DNA of 64,000 bases from Peptoniphilaceae bacterium (lineage in GTDB: Bacteria > Bacillota > Clostridia > Tissierellales > Peptoniphilaceae). The stretch lies in NCBI GenBank assembly GCA_028726605.1, contig JAQYPV010000022.1, forward strand, positions 1 through 64,000, given 5' to 3'. A program made the position numbers and the translations under genes. Of this stretch, positions 33,164 to 42,375 are shown piece after piece. How positions within the stretch are numbered: position 1 is the first letter of the stretch; every line of letters begins with the position of its first letter. Below the pieces are notes generated by a model. The model was not told the origin of the DNA. It saw only the letters and a list, made by a program, of their open reading frames with translations, and did no database searches.

Positions 33164-35263
33164 TCACGGACGCGGCAAAAGCGCCTTGCGCGAAAGGTTG
33201 ATGCGCCCCTTGTCGTCGATTTCGATGACCTTGACTTTCACTTTGTCTCCGATTTCCACGACATCTTCCACATTTTCGACGCGCTCATGAGCGAGCTTCG
33301 AAATGTGGATCATGCCTTCCTTGCCTCCGCCGATGGAGACAAAGGCGCCGAACTTCATGATGCGCACGACCGTGCCTTCGTAGACATCTCCCACTTCCAC
33401 GTCGCGGACGATGTCCAGAATCATCTGCTTCGCGCGCTCTCCGCTTTCGCCATCCATTGCGGTGATGGTGATGTGGCCGTCGTCTTCTGTGTCGATCTGC
33501 GCCCCGGTCTCATTGATGATGCCGTTGATGGTCTTACCGCCCTTGCCGATGACGTCGCGCACTTTTTCCGGATCGATGTCCACCGCCATGATGCGCGGCG
33601 CGTACGGCGAGAGCTCGGCACGCGGCGTCGCGATTGCCTCGGTGATGACCTCCAAAATCTGCTTGCGCGCCTTGTGCGCCTGAGCGAGTGCCGTCTCCAT
33701 GATTTGCGCGTCGATGCCCTTGATCTTGATGTCCATCTGCAACGCCGTGATGCCGTCCGCCGTTCCGGCCACCTTGAAGTCCATATCGCCCAGGTGATCC
33801 TCCAGGCCCTGAATGTCCGTCAGAATCGACGTGTTCTCCCCTTCTTTGATGAGGCCCATGGCGATGCCGGCCACCGGCTTTTTGATCGGCACGCCGGCGT
33901 CCATGAGCGCCAGCGTCGAGCCGCAGATGGACGCCTGCGAACTCGAGCCGTTGGAACTCAACACTTCCGAGACGACGCGAATGGTGTATGGGAATTCGCT
34001 GAGATCCGGCAACACGGGCAACAGCGCGCGCTCGGCCAGGAAGCCGTGTCCAATCTCACGACGTCCGGGCGAGCGCAGCGGCTTGGTATCGCCCACCGAA
34101 AACGGCGGGAAGTTGTACTGATGGAAATAGCTCTTGACGACCTCATCGCGGTGCAGCCCGTCGATGTAGAGCACATCCTGCGGGCCGCCCAAGGTCACGA
34201 CCGAGAGCACCTGCGTCTGGCCGCGCTTGAAGAGGCCCGAGCCGTGCACGCGCGGCACAAAGCCCACTTCGGCCGAAAGCGGACGGATCTCGTCCATGGC
34301 GCGGCCGTCGGGGCGCACCTTGTCCTCCGTGATCAGGCGGCGCACCTCATCGCGCACCGTCTCCTCCATGATGGCGTCGACGTCGCCGCGAATCTGCGGG
34401 TAGTCGTCGGGATCGGCGGCTTCAAAGAGCTCGAAGGTCTCTTTCTTGATTTCCGAAATGCCATCCTCGCGGATCATCTTGTTGTCCGTGCGCAGCGAAT
34501 CGATCAGGCGCTGTTTGGAGAAGCGCTCCACTCGCTCGCGCAGCTGCGGCTCGATTTCGTGCTTAGGATAGTCGAATTTCTCCTTGCCTTCGGTTTTGAT
34601 GATCTCTTTGAAGAAACGGCAGATGGACTTGATCTCCTCGTGTCCGAAGAGGATGGCGCCCAACATCTCGTCTTCGCTAAGTTCGTTGGCACCCGCCTCT
34701 ACCATCATGATGGCTTCTTCCGTGCCGGCCACGGTCAGGTGCAAATCCGAATGCAGCATCTGTTCTTCCGAGGGGTTGATGACATACTGACCGTCGATGT
34801 AGCCCACGATGACCGCGCCCGTCGGGCCGTCAAATGGGATATCCGACAGCGAGAGCGCGAGCGACGCCCCGTTCATGGCCACGATCTCGGGCGGCTCCAC
34901 CTCGTCCACCGAGAGGACGGTGGCGATGACCTGCACTTCGTTCATGAAGCCTTCCGGGAACAGCGGGCGAATGGGGCGATCCATCTGGCGCGCGTTGAGC
35001 GTCGCCTCCATGGATCCGCGGCCCTCGCGCTTCACGTAGCCACCCGGAATGCGGCCGACCGCGTAGAGTTTTTCCTGATATTCACAAGTCAGCGGGAAGA
35101 AGTCCTGACCTTCGCGCACATTGCGGTTCATGACCGCGGTCGTCAAGACCATGGTGTCCTTCGCGCGAATGATGCACTCCCCGTTCGCCTGCTCTGCCAC
35201 TTTCCCCAACGTGACGTGAAACGCGTTGTCCGTAACCTGGGAACGATAGTCAAATTCTTTCAT
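33164..35263 (-). CDS. pnp: Polynucleotide phosphorylase
   Basis: 699 residues. Two RNase PH domains flank an alpha-helical domain, followed by KH (VIGKGGKTINGI near 560) and S1 (GDVYEGTVVRIMKFGAFV) domains. It is the phosphorolytic 3'-5' exoribonuclease of RNA decay. The usual rpsO-pnp neighbourhood is kept, but a lipid-kinase gene sits between the two. Its leader contains TCGTTT-CA-AAACGA (35294-35307), a small hairpin that could serve autoregulation. Confidence 0.98.
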   Translation of the reverse strand: MKEFDYRSQVTDNAFHVTLGKVAEQANGECIIRAKDTMVLTTAVMNRNVREGQDFFPLTCEYQEKLYAVGRIPGGYVKREGRGSMEATLNARQMDRPIRPLFPEGFMNEVQVIATVLSVDEVEPPEIVAMNGASLALSLSDIPFDGPTGAVIVGYIDGQYVINPSEEQMLHSDLHLTVAGTEEAIMMVEAGANELSEDEMLGAILFGHEEIKSICRFFKEIIKTEGKEKFDYPKHEIEPQLRERVERFSKQRLIDSLRTDNKMIREDGISEIKKETFELFEAADPDDYPQIRGDVDAIMEETVRDEVRRLITEDKVRPDGRAMDEIRPLSAEVGFVPRVHGSGLFKRGQTQVLSVVTLGGPQDVLYIDGLHRDEVVKSYFHQYNFPPFSVGDTKPLRSPGRREIGHGFLAERALLPVLPDLSEFPYTIRVVSEVLSSNGSSSQASICGSTLALMDAGVPIKKPVAGIAMGLIKEGENTSILTDIQGLEDHLGDMDFKVAGTADGITALQMDIKIKGIDAQIMETALAQAHKARKQILEVITEAIATPRAELSPYAPRIMAVDIDPEKVRDVIGKGGKTINGIINETGAQIDTEDDGHITITAMDGESGERAKQMILDIVRDVEVGDVYEGTVVRIMKFGAFVSIGGGKEGMIHISKLAHERVENVEDVVEIGDKVKVKVIEIDDKGRINLSRKALLPRP

Positions 35264-35334
35264 TCATCCTCCTCAAAGATGAGTCTTCATCCTTCGTTTC
35301 AAAACGAGTTTGCACTTTTGAATACATTTCTATC

Positions 35335-35343
35335 AGTATAACA
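35335..35343 (-). promoter_or_regulatory. Extended -10 promoter of pnp
   Basis: Minus strand TGTTATACT, placed immediately after the T run of the upstream terminator. A leader of about 65 bases follows. Confidence 0.55.
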
Positions 35344-35383
35344 AAAAAAAGAAACCGAACGAAATCATTCTTCGTCAGGTTTC
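35343..35383 (-). terminator. Terminator of the lipid-kinase gene
   Basis: GAAACC/GGTTTC with an additional inner pairing TGACGAA/TTCGTTC (imperfect), followed by eight T residues on the minus strand, 14 bases past the stop. Confidence 0.82.
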
Positions 35384-35396
35384 TTTCACAACGACC

Positions 35397-36290
35397 TCAA
35401 AGGGCTGTGCGCATGCGTAGAGCGTTCGGCATCACTTCGATGTGACTCTCCACCGCATTATCGCCTTCTTCGCCGTCAATGGTCCACTGCAACGGCTTTT
35501 CCGAGCGAATCGTAAGCGTCGAGGTCTGAAACGTGAAACAGGCGGGATGCGTGGTGCGCCCCGCCGCGAGATCGCGGGCCACTGCCGCATAATCCAGCGC
35601 CGAAAAGCCACTTTTCACCAGGAGCACTTCGAACACGCCGTCCGCGTAATCCGTCTGATCCGTGAAGTTGATGAAGCCTGCCACGCGATTAGAATTGGTG
35701 ATCAATCCGAGCAGAAAATCGCCCGACTCATGACCGTGATCGGTCTCCATCTCCAAGTGGTACGATTCGATCTCCGCCAAGTCGCGCAGTCCCTCGAGAA
35801 AATAGGCCATCTTCCCCAGGACGTTCTTCTTGGCTTGGCTCGTCCGATAACTCACCGTGGCAAACGTCCCAAACGCCGCCACATATAAGAACGGCGTGCC
35901 GTTGATTCGGCCCATGTCAAGCGCCTGGCCTTCCCCGGTGGTGGCGATGGCGACGGCGCGCTCCGGACTGAGTTCCGAGAGGCCGACTCCGCTGGCGAAG
36001 TCGTTGGTCGTGCCAGCCGGGATATAGCCCACCGGCGGGCGATGCTGAAGCGTCATCAACGCCGAGGTCACCTCGCTCAGCGTCCCATCGCCACCCATGG
36101 TGACGATGTCCTCGACCTCTTCCCCATAGGCTCTGACGATCGTCTTCGCGTCCCCTTCCTTGCGCGTTGCAAACACCAGGGCCGGGTGTCCCTTTGCGCT
36201 GATGGCCTCCACGAGGTCCTTCAGATATTCCCCCGCTCCCTCAGAACCGGCCACGGGATTGTAGACGACAAGAGTTGTCTTTCCTTGCAT
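35397..36290 (-). CDS. Diacylglycerol/lipid kinase (DagK/YegS family)
   Basis: 297 residues. The nucleotide site is VYNPVAGS near 10-17 and GGDGTLSEV near 62-70, followed by the beta-sandwich C-terminal domain typical of DagK_cat proteins. It likely returns diacylglycerol to phosphatidic acid in phospholipid or teichoic-acid cycling; sphingosine- or multi-lipid-kinase roles are also possible. GGAGG lies upstream of ATG 36290, which I prefer to an in-frame ATG 36 bases earlier. Its insertion between rpsO and pnp is unusual. Confidence 0.88.
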   Translation of the reverse strand: MQGKTTLVVYNPVAGSEGAGEYLKDLVEAISAKGHPALVFATRKEGDAKTIVRAYGEEVEDIVTMGGDGTLSEVTSALMTLQHRPPVGYIPAGTTNDFASGVGLSELSPERAVAIATTGEGQALDMGRINGTPFLYVAAFGTFATVSYRTSQAKKNVLGKMAYFLEGLRDLAEIESYHLEMETDHGHESGDFLLGLITNSNRVAGFINFTDQTDYADGVFEVLLVKSGFSALDYAAVARDLAAGRTTHPACFTFQTSTLTIRSEKPLQWTIDGEEGDNAVESHIEVMPNALRMRTAL

Positions 36291-36305
36291 GTTTTCCTCC
36301 GCAAT

Positions 36306-36330
36306 GAAAAAAGAGTGCCGGAGCACTCTT
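36306..36330 (-). terminator. Terminator of rpsO
   Basis: AAGAGTGC/GCACTCTT with a 4-base loop and a T run on the minus strand, 12 bases past the rpsO stop. Confidence 0.9.
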
Positions 36331-36341
36331 CGAAAGACGCA

Positions 36342-36608
36342 TTAGCCGCGCAGGTTCAGGCGTGCGAGAATGCTGCGATAGCGCTCCACATCTACCTTCT
36401 TGACGTAGTTCAAAAGGCCGCGACGCTGACCGATCAACATGTACATACCGCGGCGGGAATGCGTGTCCTTCGGGTGGGACTTCAGGTGCTCGGTGAGTTC
36501 GCTGATGCGATAGCTCAAAAGTGCAATCTGCACTTCCGGAGACCCGGTGTCCTTCTCGTTCTTGCCGAATTCCTTGATGATTTCCTGCTTTTTTTCTTTC
36601 GTTAACAT
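36342..36608 (-). CDS. rpsO: Ribosomal protein S15
   Basis: 88 residues, full length for S15. It has the family's [16 protein letters not shown] near 22-37 and [11 protein letters not shown]. It binds the 16S rRNA central domain and commonly represses its own mRNA. The start at 36608 follows AAAGGAG; ten codons upstream are leader. A leader hairpin precedes it. Confidence 0.97.
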   Translation of the reverse strand: MLTKEKKQEIIKEFGKNEKDTGSPEVQIALLSYRISELTEHLKSHPKDTHSRRGMYMLIGQRRGLLNYVKKVDVERYRSILARLNLRG

Positions 36609-36641
36609 CTGCTTCTCCTTTTGATGAATTCGCTCCAATCC

Positions 36642-36668
36642 AAGAGACGGTCGGAGTGCCGGTCTCTT
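36642..36668 (-). promoter_or_regulatory. Candidate S15 leader hairpin
   Basis: AAGAGAC/GTCTCTT with an inner CGG/CCG and asymmetrical bulge, on the minus strand, 30 bases upstream of rpsO. No T tract follows. S15 of other bacteria binds structured leaders of its mRNA; this one is a candidate by position only. Confidence 0.35.
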
Positions 36669-36691
36669 CGAAAGAGTACTTGTACAGTTTA

Positions 36692-37645
36692 TCAGAATCC
36701 CACGTGCTCGGCAAGGCGTTCTTCCGCCGCCCAGGCGCGCAACAGGCGTTCATCCGCCACGAGTTGCTCGCGCAGGGCATCCGCCGTGTCAAATTTCACG
36801 TTGTGTCGCTCGAAGCGCAGAAAATCGAGTTGCATGGGCGCTTCGTAGATGTCGGCGTCGAAATCGAAGAGATTCGTCTCAATGGTGACGCCTGCGGTAT
36901 CGGTGAAGGTGGGGTTGTCCCCCACGGACGTCATGCCGTAGTAGATCCGGCCGCCGAGATGACTTTTCGTAAGGTAGACGCCCTCTCCAGGCAACACGTA
37001 GGGAAAGCTCAGATTTAAATTGGCCGTCGCGTAGCCCAAATGGTGGCCGCGGTGGGCGCCGTGGCCGACGGTGCCCACGAGGTGATAGGGCTTGCCCATC
37101 ATCGCGCGCGCGTCTTCCACGCGGCCGTCCGCGACCGCATGGCGAATGCGCGTGGAGCTGATGCGCTCTTTCTCGTAGTCCACGTAGTCTTCGACGTGGA
37201 CTTGGAGCAGCCCCGCCTCCTGGGCGGCGATGAGGTCGTCCACCGTCCCCGCGGCGTCCCGTCCGAAGGTGTAGTCCTCGCCCGTGACGACGTGGACGGC
37301 TTTGAGTTGCGACACGAGCACATCCCGCAGAAAAACCTCCTTCGGGGTGCGCGCAAAGGCGGCGTCAAACGTGCGCAGATACACCCGGTCGACGCCGAAT
37401 CCTTCGAGGCTCTTTAATTTGTCCTCCGTGCTGGACAAGTACCGCTTTTCTTCGGGAACGAGCACGGCTTTCGTGTGCGTCTTAAAGAGCAGCACCGCCA
37501 CGTCGAGCGCGTCCGCATCGCCCAGCGCGCGCGCTTTGGCGAGCAGTCTCTGATGTCCCAGGTGAATGCCGTCGAAATTGCCCAAGGCGATGACGCAACC
37601 GGTGGATGGCGCAGAAAACGAATGATCACTGTCGATGATCTTCAT
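36692..37645 (-). CDS. ribF: Bifunctional riboflavin kinase / FAD synthetase
   Basis: 317 residues. The N-terminal FAD-synthetase half has [11 protein letters not shown] near 22-32 and ISSTRIR; the C-terminal riboflavin-kinase half has GYATANL and [13 protein letters not shown]. It converts riboflavin to FMN and FAD. ATG at 37645 shares one base with the truB stop (TAATG); GGGGGA is the ribosome site. Gene order truB-ribF-rpsO is typical. Confidence 0.96.
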   Translation of the reverse strand: MKIIDSDHSFSAPSTGCVIALGNFDGIHLGHQRLLAKARALGDADALDVAVLLFKTHTKAVLVPEEKRYLSSTEDKLKSLEGFGVDRVYLRTFDAAFARTPKEVFLRDVLVSQLKAVHVVTGEDYTFGRDAAGTVDDLIAAQEAGLLQVHVEDYVDYEKERISSTRIRHAVADGRVEDARAMMGKPYHLVGTVGHGAHRGHHLGYATANLNLSFPYVLPGEGVYLTKSHLGGRIYYGMTSVGDNPTFTDTAGVTIETNLFDFDADIYEAPMQLDFLRFERHNVKFDTADALREQLVADERLLRAWAAEERLAEHVGF

Positions 37646-38523
37646 TATAAATCCCCCATTTCTGCGATGGCCTTCTGGATATGCCAACCGGCTGTTTCAC
37701 AAGTTCCCATACCGAGAAAGCGCTTCGCCGCGTAGAAGCGGAAGAGTTCTCCCGGAAGTGATGTCTCAGTTGTGCGCACGCGCTGTCCCTGCAACAGCCT
37801 TCGCCCCTCATCTCGGTTGAAGTGAATCGCCGGATAGTCTGAGACGGCCCGATCGGGCGGCAGCAGATGAGCTTCCAGTGCCGAGTGTTCGCCCTTTTGG
37901 ATGGCGTCGATGGAAAGCGCCTCGTCAAGGCGGAGCGCGCCCACCGCCGTGCGCACGAGCGCTGTCATGATGGCGCAAGTTCCCAATTGTGCGGCGAGAT
38001 CCGCGATGAGCTGGCGAACGTAGGTCCCCTTCGAGCAGCGACAGCGCACCGTCGCCTCGTGGCCGTCAAACGACAGAATCTCCATCTCATAGATCGTGAT
38101 GGGACGCGCCTCGCGCTCCACAGTCTGCCCCTTTCGGGCGTACTCATAGAGCTTTTTGCCGTTCACCTTGACCGCGCTGTACATCGGGGGCGTCTGCATC
38201 GAGGAGCCGACAAACGACGAAACGGCCGCGCAAAAGGCGCTCTCATCCACGGTATCCGTACCCGTTTCGATGGTGGTCCCCGTGCGGTCCAACGTGTCGG
38301 TCATGCGGCCAAAGGTCATGGTGAAGACGTACTCTTTTTCCCTGTCGCTCTGGTATTCAGCAAGCCGCGTCGCCCGGCCGATGAAGACTGGCAGAACGCC
38401 TGTGGCCATGGGATCGAGGGTACCGCCGTGGCCTACGCGCCGCTCCCCTGTCGCGCGCCGCACGAGGGCGACGACGTCGTGGGAGGTCATGCCTTCCCCT
38501 TTGTTTACGTTCAAAATGCCCAT
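37645..38523 (-). CDS. truB: tRNA pseudouridine-55 synthase
   Basis: 292 residues. It has the start GILNVNKGEGMTSHDVV and the catalytic GTLDPMATGVLPV near 36-48. It makes pseudouridine 55 in the T loop of tRNAs. The ATG overlaps the nrnA stop by one base and its stop overlaps the ribF start, indicating tight coupling. Confidence 0.97.
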   Translation of the reverse strand: MGILNVNKGEGMTSHDVVALVRRATGERRVGHGGTLDPMATGVLPVFIGRATRLAEYQSDREKEYVFTMTFGRMTDTLDRTGTTIETGTDTVDESAFCAAVSSFVGSSMQTPPMYSAVKVNGKKLYEYARKGQTVEREARPITIYEMEILSFDGHEATVRCRCSKGTYVRQLIADLAAQLGTCAIMTALVRTAVGALRLDEALSIDAIQKGEHSALEAHLLPPDRAVSDYPAIHFNRDEGRRLLQGQRVRTTETSLPGELFRFYAAKRFLGMGTCETAGWHIQKAIAEMGDL

Positions 38524-39482
38524 CAAAGCGAAAGGCCCTCCAAAATCGAAATGAGATACGGCCAGGCTTCGTCATTGGTCATGTCGAGGGACGCGCCTGC
38601 GGCCTTCTGATGCCCCCCGCCGCCCAAACTCTTGGCGAGTTTCTGCACGTCGTAGGTCGACTTGGACCGGAAACTGATCTTCTGGCGCTCCGGTTCCTGT
38701 TCTTTTAAGATGACCGCCACTTCCACGCCCGCGAGGGTGAGGAGTTTGCTCACCACGCCTTCCACCTCCGGCATGGTGTAACCCGTCGCCGCCACGCGCT
38801 CGTGAGTGAGGTTTGCCACGATCACCTTGCCGTCTTGAAGGAACGTGGCACCACGCACCACGTCCCCTTCGAAGGCCATGAGTTTGGGATCTTCTCTCTG
38901 ATACTCGTAGAGGTAGACGTACTGCTTGTCCGCCCCGTGATCGATGAGATCCGCCGCCGTGCGCAGCGTCCCGGCATCGGCCGTGTCGTACAGAAAGCGA
39001 TTCGAATCCGTCGTGAGTCCCGCGTAGAGCGCCGTCGCCGCAGCCGGTGGCACGTCAAACCCCGTATCCAACAGAAAGCGCGCCAGGATCTCACAGGTGG
39101 ACGACGCGGTCGGCTCGTGGATCAGGATGTCGCTGTCGTGGGCGTTTTCCATGTGGTGGTCGAAATTGAGGGTCTTGCGGGCCGTCAAAAAGACATCCGA
39201 CCCGCGCCCCATGCGCCGTACGTCGCCGAGATCCACGCGAATCACGAGGTCGTACCTCCTGGCCTCATCCACGGACTGAAGTTGGGAGAAACCCGGGATG
39301 TAGGAGAAGTGCGGAAAACGCTCGTCCGCTAAGAGGTCACAGGACTTGCCTGCGGCTTCTAGGGCCAAACCCAACCCCAAAATCGAGCCGTACGCGTCCC
39401 CATCGGGGTTCTCGTGCGCGGCGATGGCGATGGTCCGGGCATTGAAAATGGCTTCGCGCGCCGCGAGAAAGGCTTCGTTCAT
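38523..39482 (-). CDS. nrnA: DHH-family oligoribonuclease / pAp phosphatase
   Basis: 319 residues. The DHH phosphoesterase core has HENPDGDAYGS near 22-32 and NFDHHMEN; the DHHA1 domain has GGGGHQKAAGAS. It degrades nano-RNA and 3'-phosphoadenosine 5'-phosphate. The start at 39482 overlaps the rbfA stop by ATGA; an upstream extension is a shadow of rbfA. Same position as in other Bacillota nusA-infB operons. Confidence 0.93.
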   Translation of the reverse strand: MNEAFLAAREAIFNARTIAIAAHENPDGDAYGSILGLGLALEAAGKSCDLLADERFPHFSYIPGFSQLQSVDEARRYDLVIRVDLGDVRRMGRGSDVFLTARKTLNFDHHMENAHDSDILIHEPTASSTCEILARFLLDTGFDVPPAAATALYAGLTTDSNRFLYDTADAGTLRTAADLIDHGADKQYVYLYEYQREDPKLMAFEGDVVRGATFLQDGKVIVANLTHERVAATGYTMPEVEGVVSKLLTLAGVEVAVILKEQEPERQKISFRSKSTYDVQKLAKSLGGGGHQKAAGASLDMTNDEAWPYLISILEGLSL

Positions 39483-39871
39483 TCCTCGCCCTCGCTTTCT
39501 CCCCTGGCGCGCCGACTGGCGTCGTCCTTGGCCAGCGTCTCGGCGATGAGCTGGTCCATGTACATGCCGTGCGCGATGGACCCGTCCAAGTGGAAGCGCA
39601 GTTCCGGCACCTGACGCAGCTTCACGTGACGCGCCAGATAGTTCTTCATGAACCCGCGGGCCTGCTCCAACCCCTCCAGGGTCTGACGTTGCTCCCAATC
39701 CGTGCCCATCACGCTCACGTACACGTCGGCATACGAGAGATCGCTTGAGACGCGCACCTCGGACACCGTCAGCACTTCTGCAATTTTAGGATCTTTTAAT
39801 TCGAAAAAGATCGCCTCAGAAAGGGCCTTTTTCACTTCCTGAGAAATGCGACCCACTCTTTTTTCGTTCAT
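39479..39871 (-). CDS. rbfA: Ribosome-binding factor A
   Basis: 130 residues, KH-like small protein starting NEKRVGRISQEVKKALSEAI, with LSYADVYVSVMG and the C-terminal PELRFHLDGSIAHGMYMDQLI typical of RbfA. It matures the 16S rRNA 5' end on the 30S subunit. The start at 39871 follows a GGGGA site; a five-codon extension is less likely. Confidence 0.95.
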   Translation of the reverse strand: MNEKRVGRISQEVKKALSEAIFFELKDPKIAEVLTVSEVRVSSDLSYADVYVSVMGTDWEQRQTLEGLEQARGFMKNYLARHVKLRQVPELRFHLDGSIAHGMYMDQLIAETLAKDDASRRARGESEGEE

Positions 39872-39892
39872 GATTTCCCCTTTCACACGGGG

Positions 39893-42106
39893 TCATTCGA
39901 CGGGCACCTCCACGTCGTGGTAGCATTCGATCACGTCGCCCACCTTGATGTCGTTGTAATTCTCAATGCCCAAGCCGCCTTCGTAGCCGCTCGCCACTTC
40001 CTTGACGTCGTCCTTGAAGCGACGCAGGGACGAGATGGTGCCCTCGTGGATGACGATGTCATCGCGCAGGAGGCGCACCTTGGCGTGGCGCACGATCTTG
40101 CCCGAGGTGACGTAAATGCCAGCCACCGTGCCGGCGTTGGGCACTTTGAAGGTGTCGCGCACCTCACAGCGGCCCAGCACTTCTTCCTTGTACACCGGCG
40201 AAAGCATGCCGCGAATGGCCTTTTCAATGTCGTCCAACGCCTCGTAGATCACGCGATACGTGTGAATGTCGATCTCCTCGCGCTCCGCCTGTGCGATGGC
40301 GCCCTGATTCGGACGGACGTTGAAGCCGATGATGATGGCGTTGGACGCCGCGGCCAGCATGACGTCGCTTTCGCTGATGCCGCCCACCGCGCCGTGGATG
40401 ATGTTGACCTTGACTTCATCGTTGGACAACTTGGCGATGGAACCCGCCAAGGCGTCGATGGTGCCCTTCACATCGGTCTTCACGATGATGTTGAGTTCTT
40501 TGAGGCCCTCTTCCGAAATCTGCATGTGCAGATCGTCCAGCGAGATGTGCGTGGTCTTGTTGAGGCGCTCGTTGCGATTGCGCTGCTCCACTTTAGCCGC
40601 ATAACTGCGCGCGATCTTCTCGTCGGCGACGGCGTAGAACTTGTCACCCGCTTCCGGCAGATCCGACAGGCCCGTGATTTTGACCGGCATGGATGGGCCG
40701 GCTTTCTTCACCTTTTTGCCCTTGGAGTCGAACATGGCGCGGATGTGGCCGCTCACCTCACCGGAGACCACGTAGTCCTTGTCGGACAGCGTGCCGCGCT
40801 GCACCAGGACGCTCGCCGTGGCGCCGCGCCCCTTTTCGAGCTGCGCTTCGATGACCACGCCCACCGCAGGACGGTTCGGATTGGCCTTGAGTTCTTCCAT
40901 CTCCGCCACCATCAAAACCATCTGCAAGAGGTCGTCCAACCCCTCGTGCGTCTTCGCCGATACCGGCACCATGATCGTGTCGCCGCCCCACTCTTCTGCG
41001 ATGAGGCCCTGCTCCGTGAGCTCCGTCATGACGCGATTCGGGTCCGCCCCGTCGCGGTCGATCTTGTTGATGGCGACCACGATGGGCACGCCCGCCGCTT
41101 TCGCGTGGTTGATGGCTTCAACCGTCTGCGGCATGACACCGTCGTCCGCGGCCACGACCAGGATGACGATGTCCGTGGTGGACGCGCCGCGCGAACGCAT
41201 CTGCGTAAACGCCTCGTGGCCCGGCGTGTCGATGAAGGTGATGGTCTGGCCGTCCACTTGGGCGACCGAGGCGCCGATGTGCTGCGTGATGCCACCGGCT
41301 TCGCCGCGCGTCACGGCCGTCTCGCGGATGGCGTCCAAGAGCGAGGTCTTGCCGTGGTCCACGTGACCCATGACGGTCACGACCGGCGGCCGCGGCTTCA
41401 ACGACTCCGGGCTGTCCGGCTCATCCAGATCGGCGAAGATCTCGTCGTCGCCGGCGGCTTCCGGCTCCGTGATGAGTACCCCGAACGACTCCGCCACTTT
41501 CTCTGCCGTCTCAAACGTAATGGACTCGTTGAGCCCCGCCATGACGCCCATCTTGATGAGCGCCGTGATGACCTCCATGGAATTCTTGTGAATGGCCTTG
41601 GCAAAGTCGCCCACGGTGATCTCGGGCGGAATCTCGATGATGGCGTCGAAGTCGTCCTGCACGTCAGACTTTTCCTCGCGCTTTTTGTTCTTCTTGTCTT
41701 TTTTGCCCGCCGCCGGCGCCTCTTTTCTGGCGACCTGGTTCTTCTTCTTGCGATTCTTCTTCACCGGTTGTGACGTTTCGGCGTCAGTTTGATGCGCGCG
41801 ATGCTTCTCGTGACCTTCTTTTTTCTTCTCGTGACGCGGCATCTCGTCGTCGGCATCCTCCGCCACCTCTTGGGTGCGTTTGGGCTGATTCTTCTTTTCC
41901 GTGTGTTGCGTCTTCTCCGTCGTCACAGCCTTTTCCTGCTTTTTGGCCTCTTTGTCTTCGGAGAAGTATTCCTTGATCAACTGCACATCGCTGTCTTCCA
42001 TGGAAGACATGTGAGAGGGATAGGTCAAGCCAAACTCTTTCTCTAGTGTGTTGCGCAACGCCTTCGACGGCTTGCCCAGCAATTTTGCTAACTCATAGAC
42101 TCTCAT
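39893..42106 (-). CDS. infB: Translation initiation factor IF-2
   Basis: 737 residues. N-terminal IF2_N motif, then a Lys/Glu-rich linker (about 55-150), a second IF2_N segment, a GTPase with [12 protein letters not shown] near 250 and [10 protein letters not shown], and the C-terminal initiator-tRNA-binding domain. I prefer ATG 42106, five bases after GAGG, to the GTG six bases upstream. The gene normally found before infB, for the L7Ae-like YlxQ protein, is absent; rnpM is 8 bases upstream. Confidence 0.97.
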   Translation of the reverse strand: MRVYELAKLLGKPSKALRNTLEKEFGLTYPSHMSSMEDSDVQLIKEYFSEDKEAKKQEKAVTTEKTQHTEKKNQPKRTQEVAEDADDEMPRHEKKKEGHEKHRAHQTDAETSQPVKKNRKKKNQVARKEAPAAGKKDKKNKKREEKSDVQDDFDAIIEIPPEITVGDFAKAIHKNSMEVITALIKMGVMAGLNESITFETAEKVAESFGVLITEPEAAGDDEIFADLDEPDSPESLKPRPPVVTVMGHVDHGKTSLLDAIRETAVTRGEAGGITQHIGASVAQVDGQTITFIDTPGHEAFTQMRSRGASTTDIVILVVAADDGVMPQTVEAINHAKAAGVPIVVAINKIDRDGADPNRVMTELTEQGLIAEEWGGDTIMVPVSAKTHEGLDDLLQMVLMVAEMEELKANPNRPAVGVVIEAQLEKGRGATASVLVQRGTLSDKDYVVSGEVSGHIRAMFDSKGKKVKKAGPSMPVKITGLSDLPEAGDKFYAVADEKIARSYAAKVEQRNRNERLNKTTHISLDDLHMQISEEGLKELNIIVKTDVKGTIDALAGSIAKLSNDEVKVNIIHGAVGGISESDVMLAAASNAIIIGFNVRPNQGAIAQAEREEIDIHTYRVIYEALDDIEKAIRGMLSPVYKEEVLGRCEVRDTFKVPNAGTVAGIYVTSGKIVRHAKVRLLRDDIVIHEGTISSLRRFKDDVKEVASGYEGGLGIENYNDIKVGDVIECYHDVEVPVE

Positions 42107-42114
42107 AGACACCT

Positions 42115-42375
42115 CTATTCTTCCGCTACGCGCCTTAGCTGTTCATAAAATTCCTCCGGCACATTCGTTTTCAGCGCTTGTTTCAATCGATTTTTCTTCT
42201 GCGCGTTTTGAAGGCAGTCTCCGCTCTTGCAAAGATATGCCCCGCGCCCGTTCAACTTTCCGCTCGCATCGATCACAATTTCATCATCAACGGTATGCAC
42301 CACGCGCAAGAGTTCTCTTTTGGGTTTTTGTTCGCCACAGACGACGCACCGCCGCACCGGTTCCTTCTTAGGCAT
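42115..42375 (-). CDS. rnpM: YlxR/RnpM RNA-binding protein
   Basis: 86 residues. PVRRCVVCGEQKPKRELLR at the N-terminus and GRGAYLC in the middle define the YlxR family, shown in Bacillus to bind and modulate RNase P RNA. Its start overlaps the nusA 3' end by eight bases. Confidence 0.92.
   Translation of the reverse strand: MPKKEPVRRCVVCGEQKPKRELLRVVHTVDDEIVIDASGKLNGRGAYLCKSGDCLQNAQKKNRLKQALKTNVPEEFYEQLRRVAEE

Noticed and set aside
33110..35341. Plus-strand open frame of 743 codons opposite pnp
   Set aside because: Exact antisense shadow of pnp, crossing its terminator and promoter, with composition unlike a real protein.
39917..41773. Plus-strand open frame of 618 codons opposite infB
   Set aside because: Antisense shadow of infB; very high His, Arg and Asp content and no translation signals.
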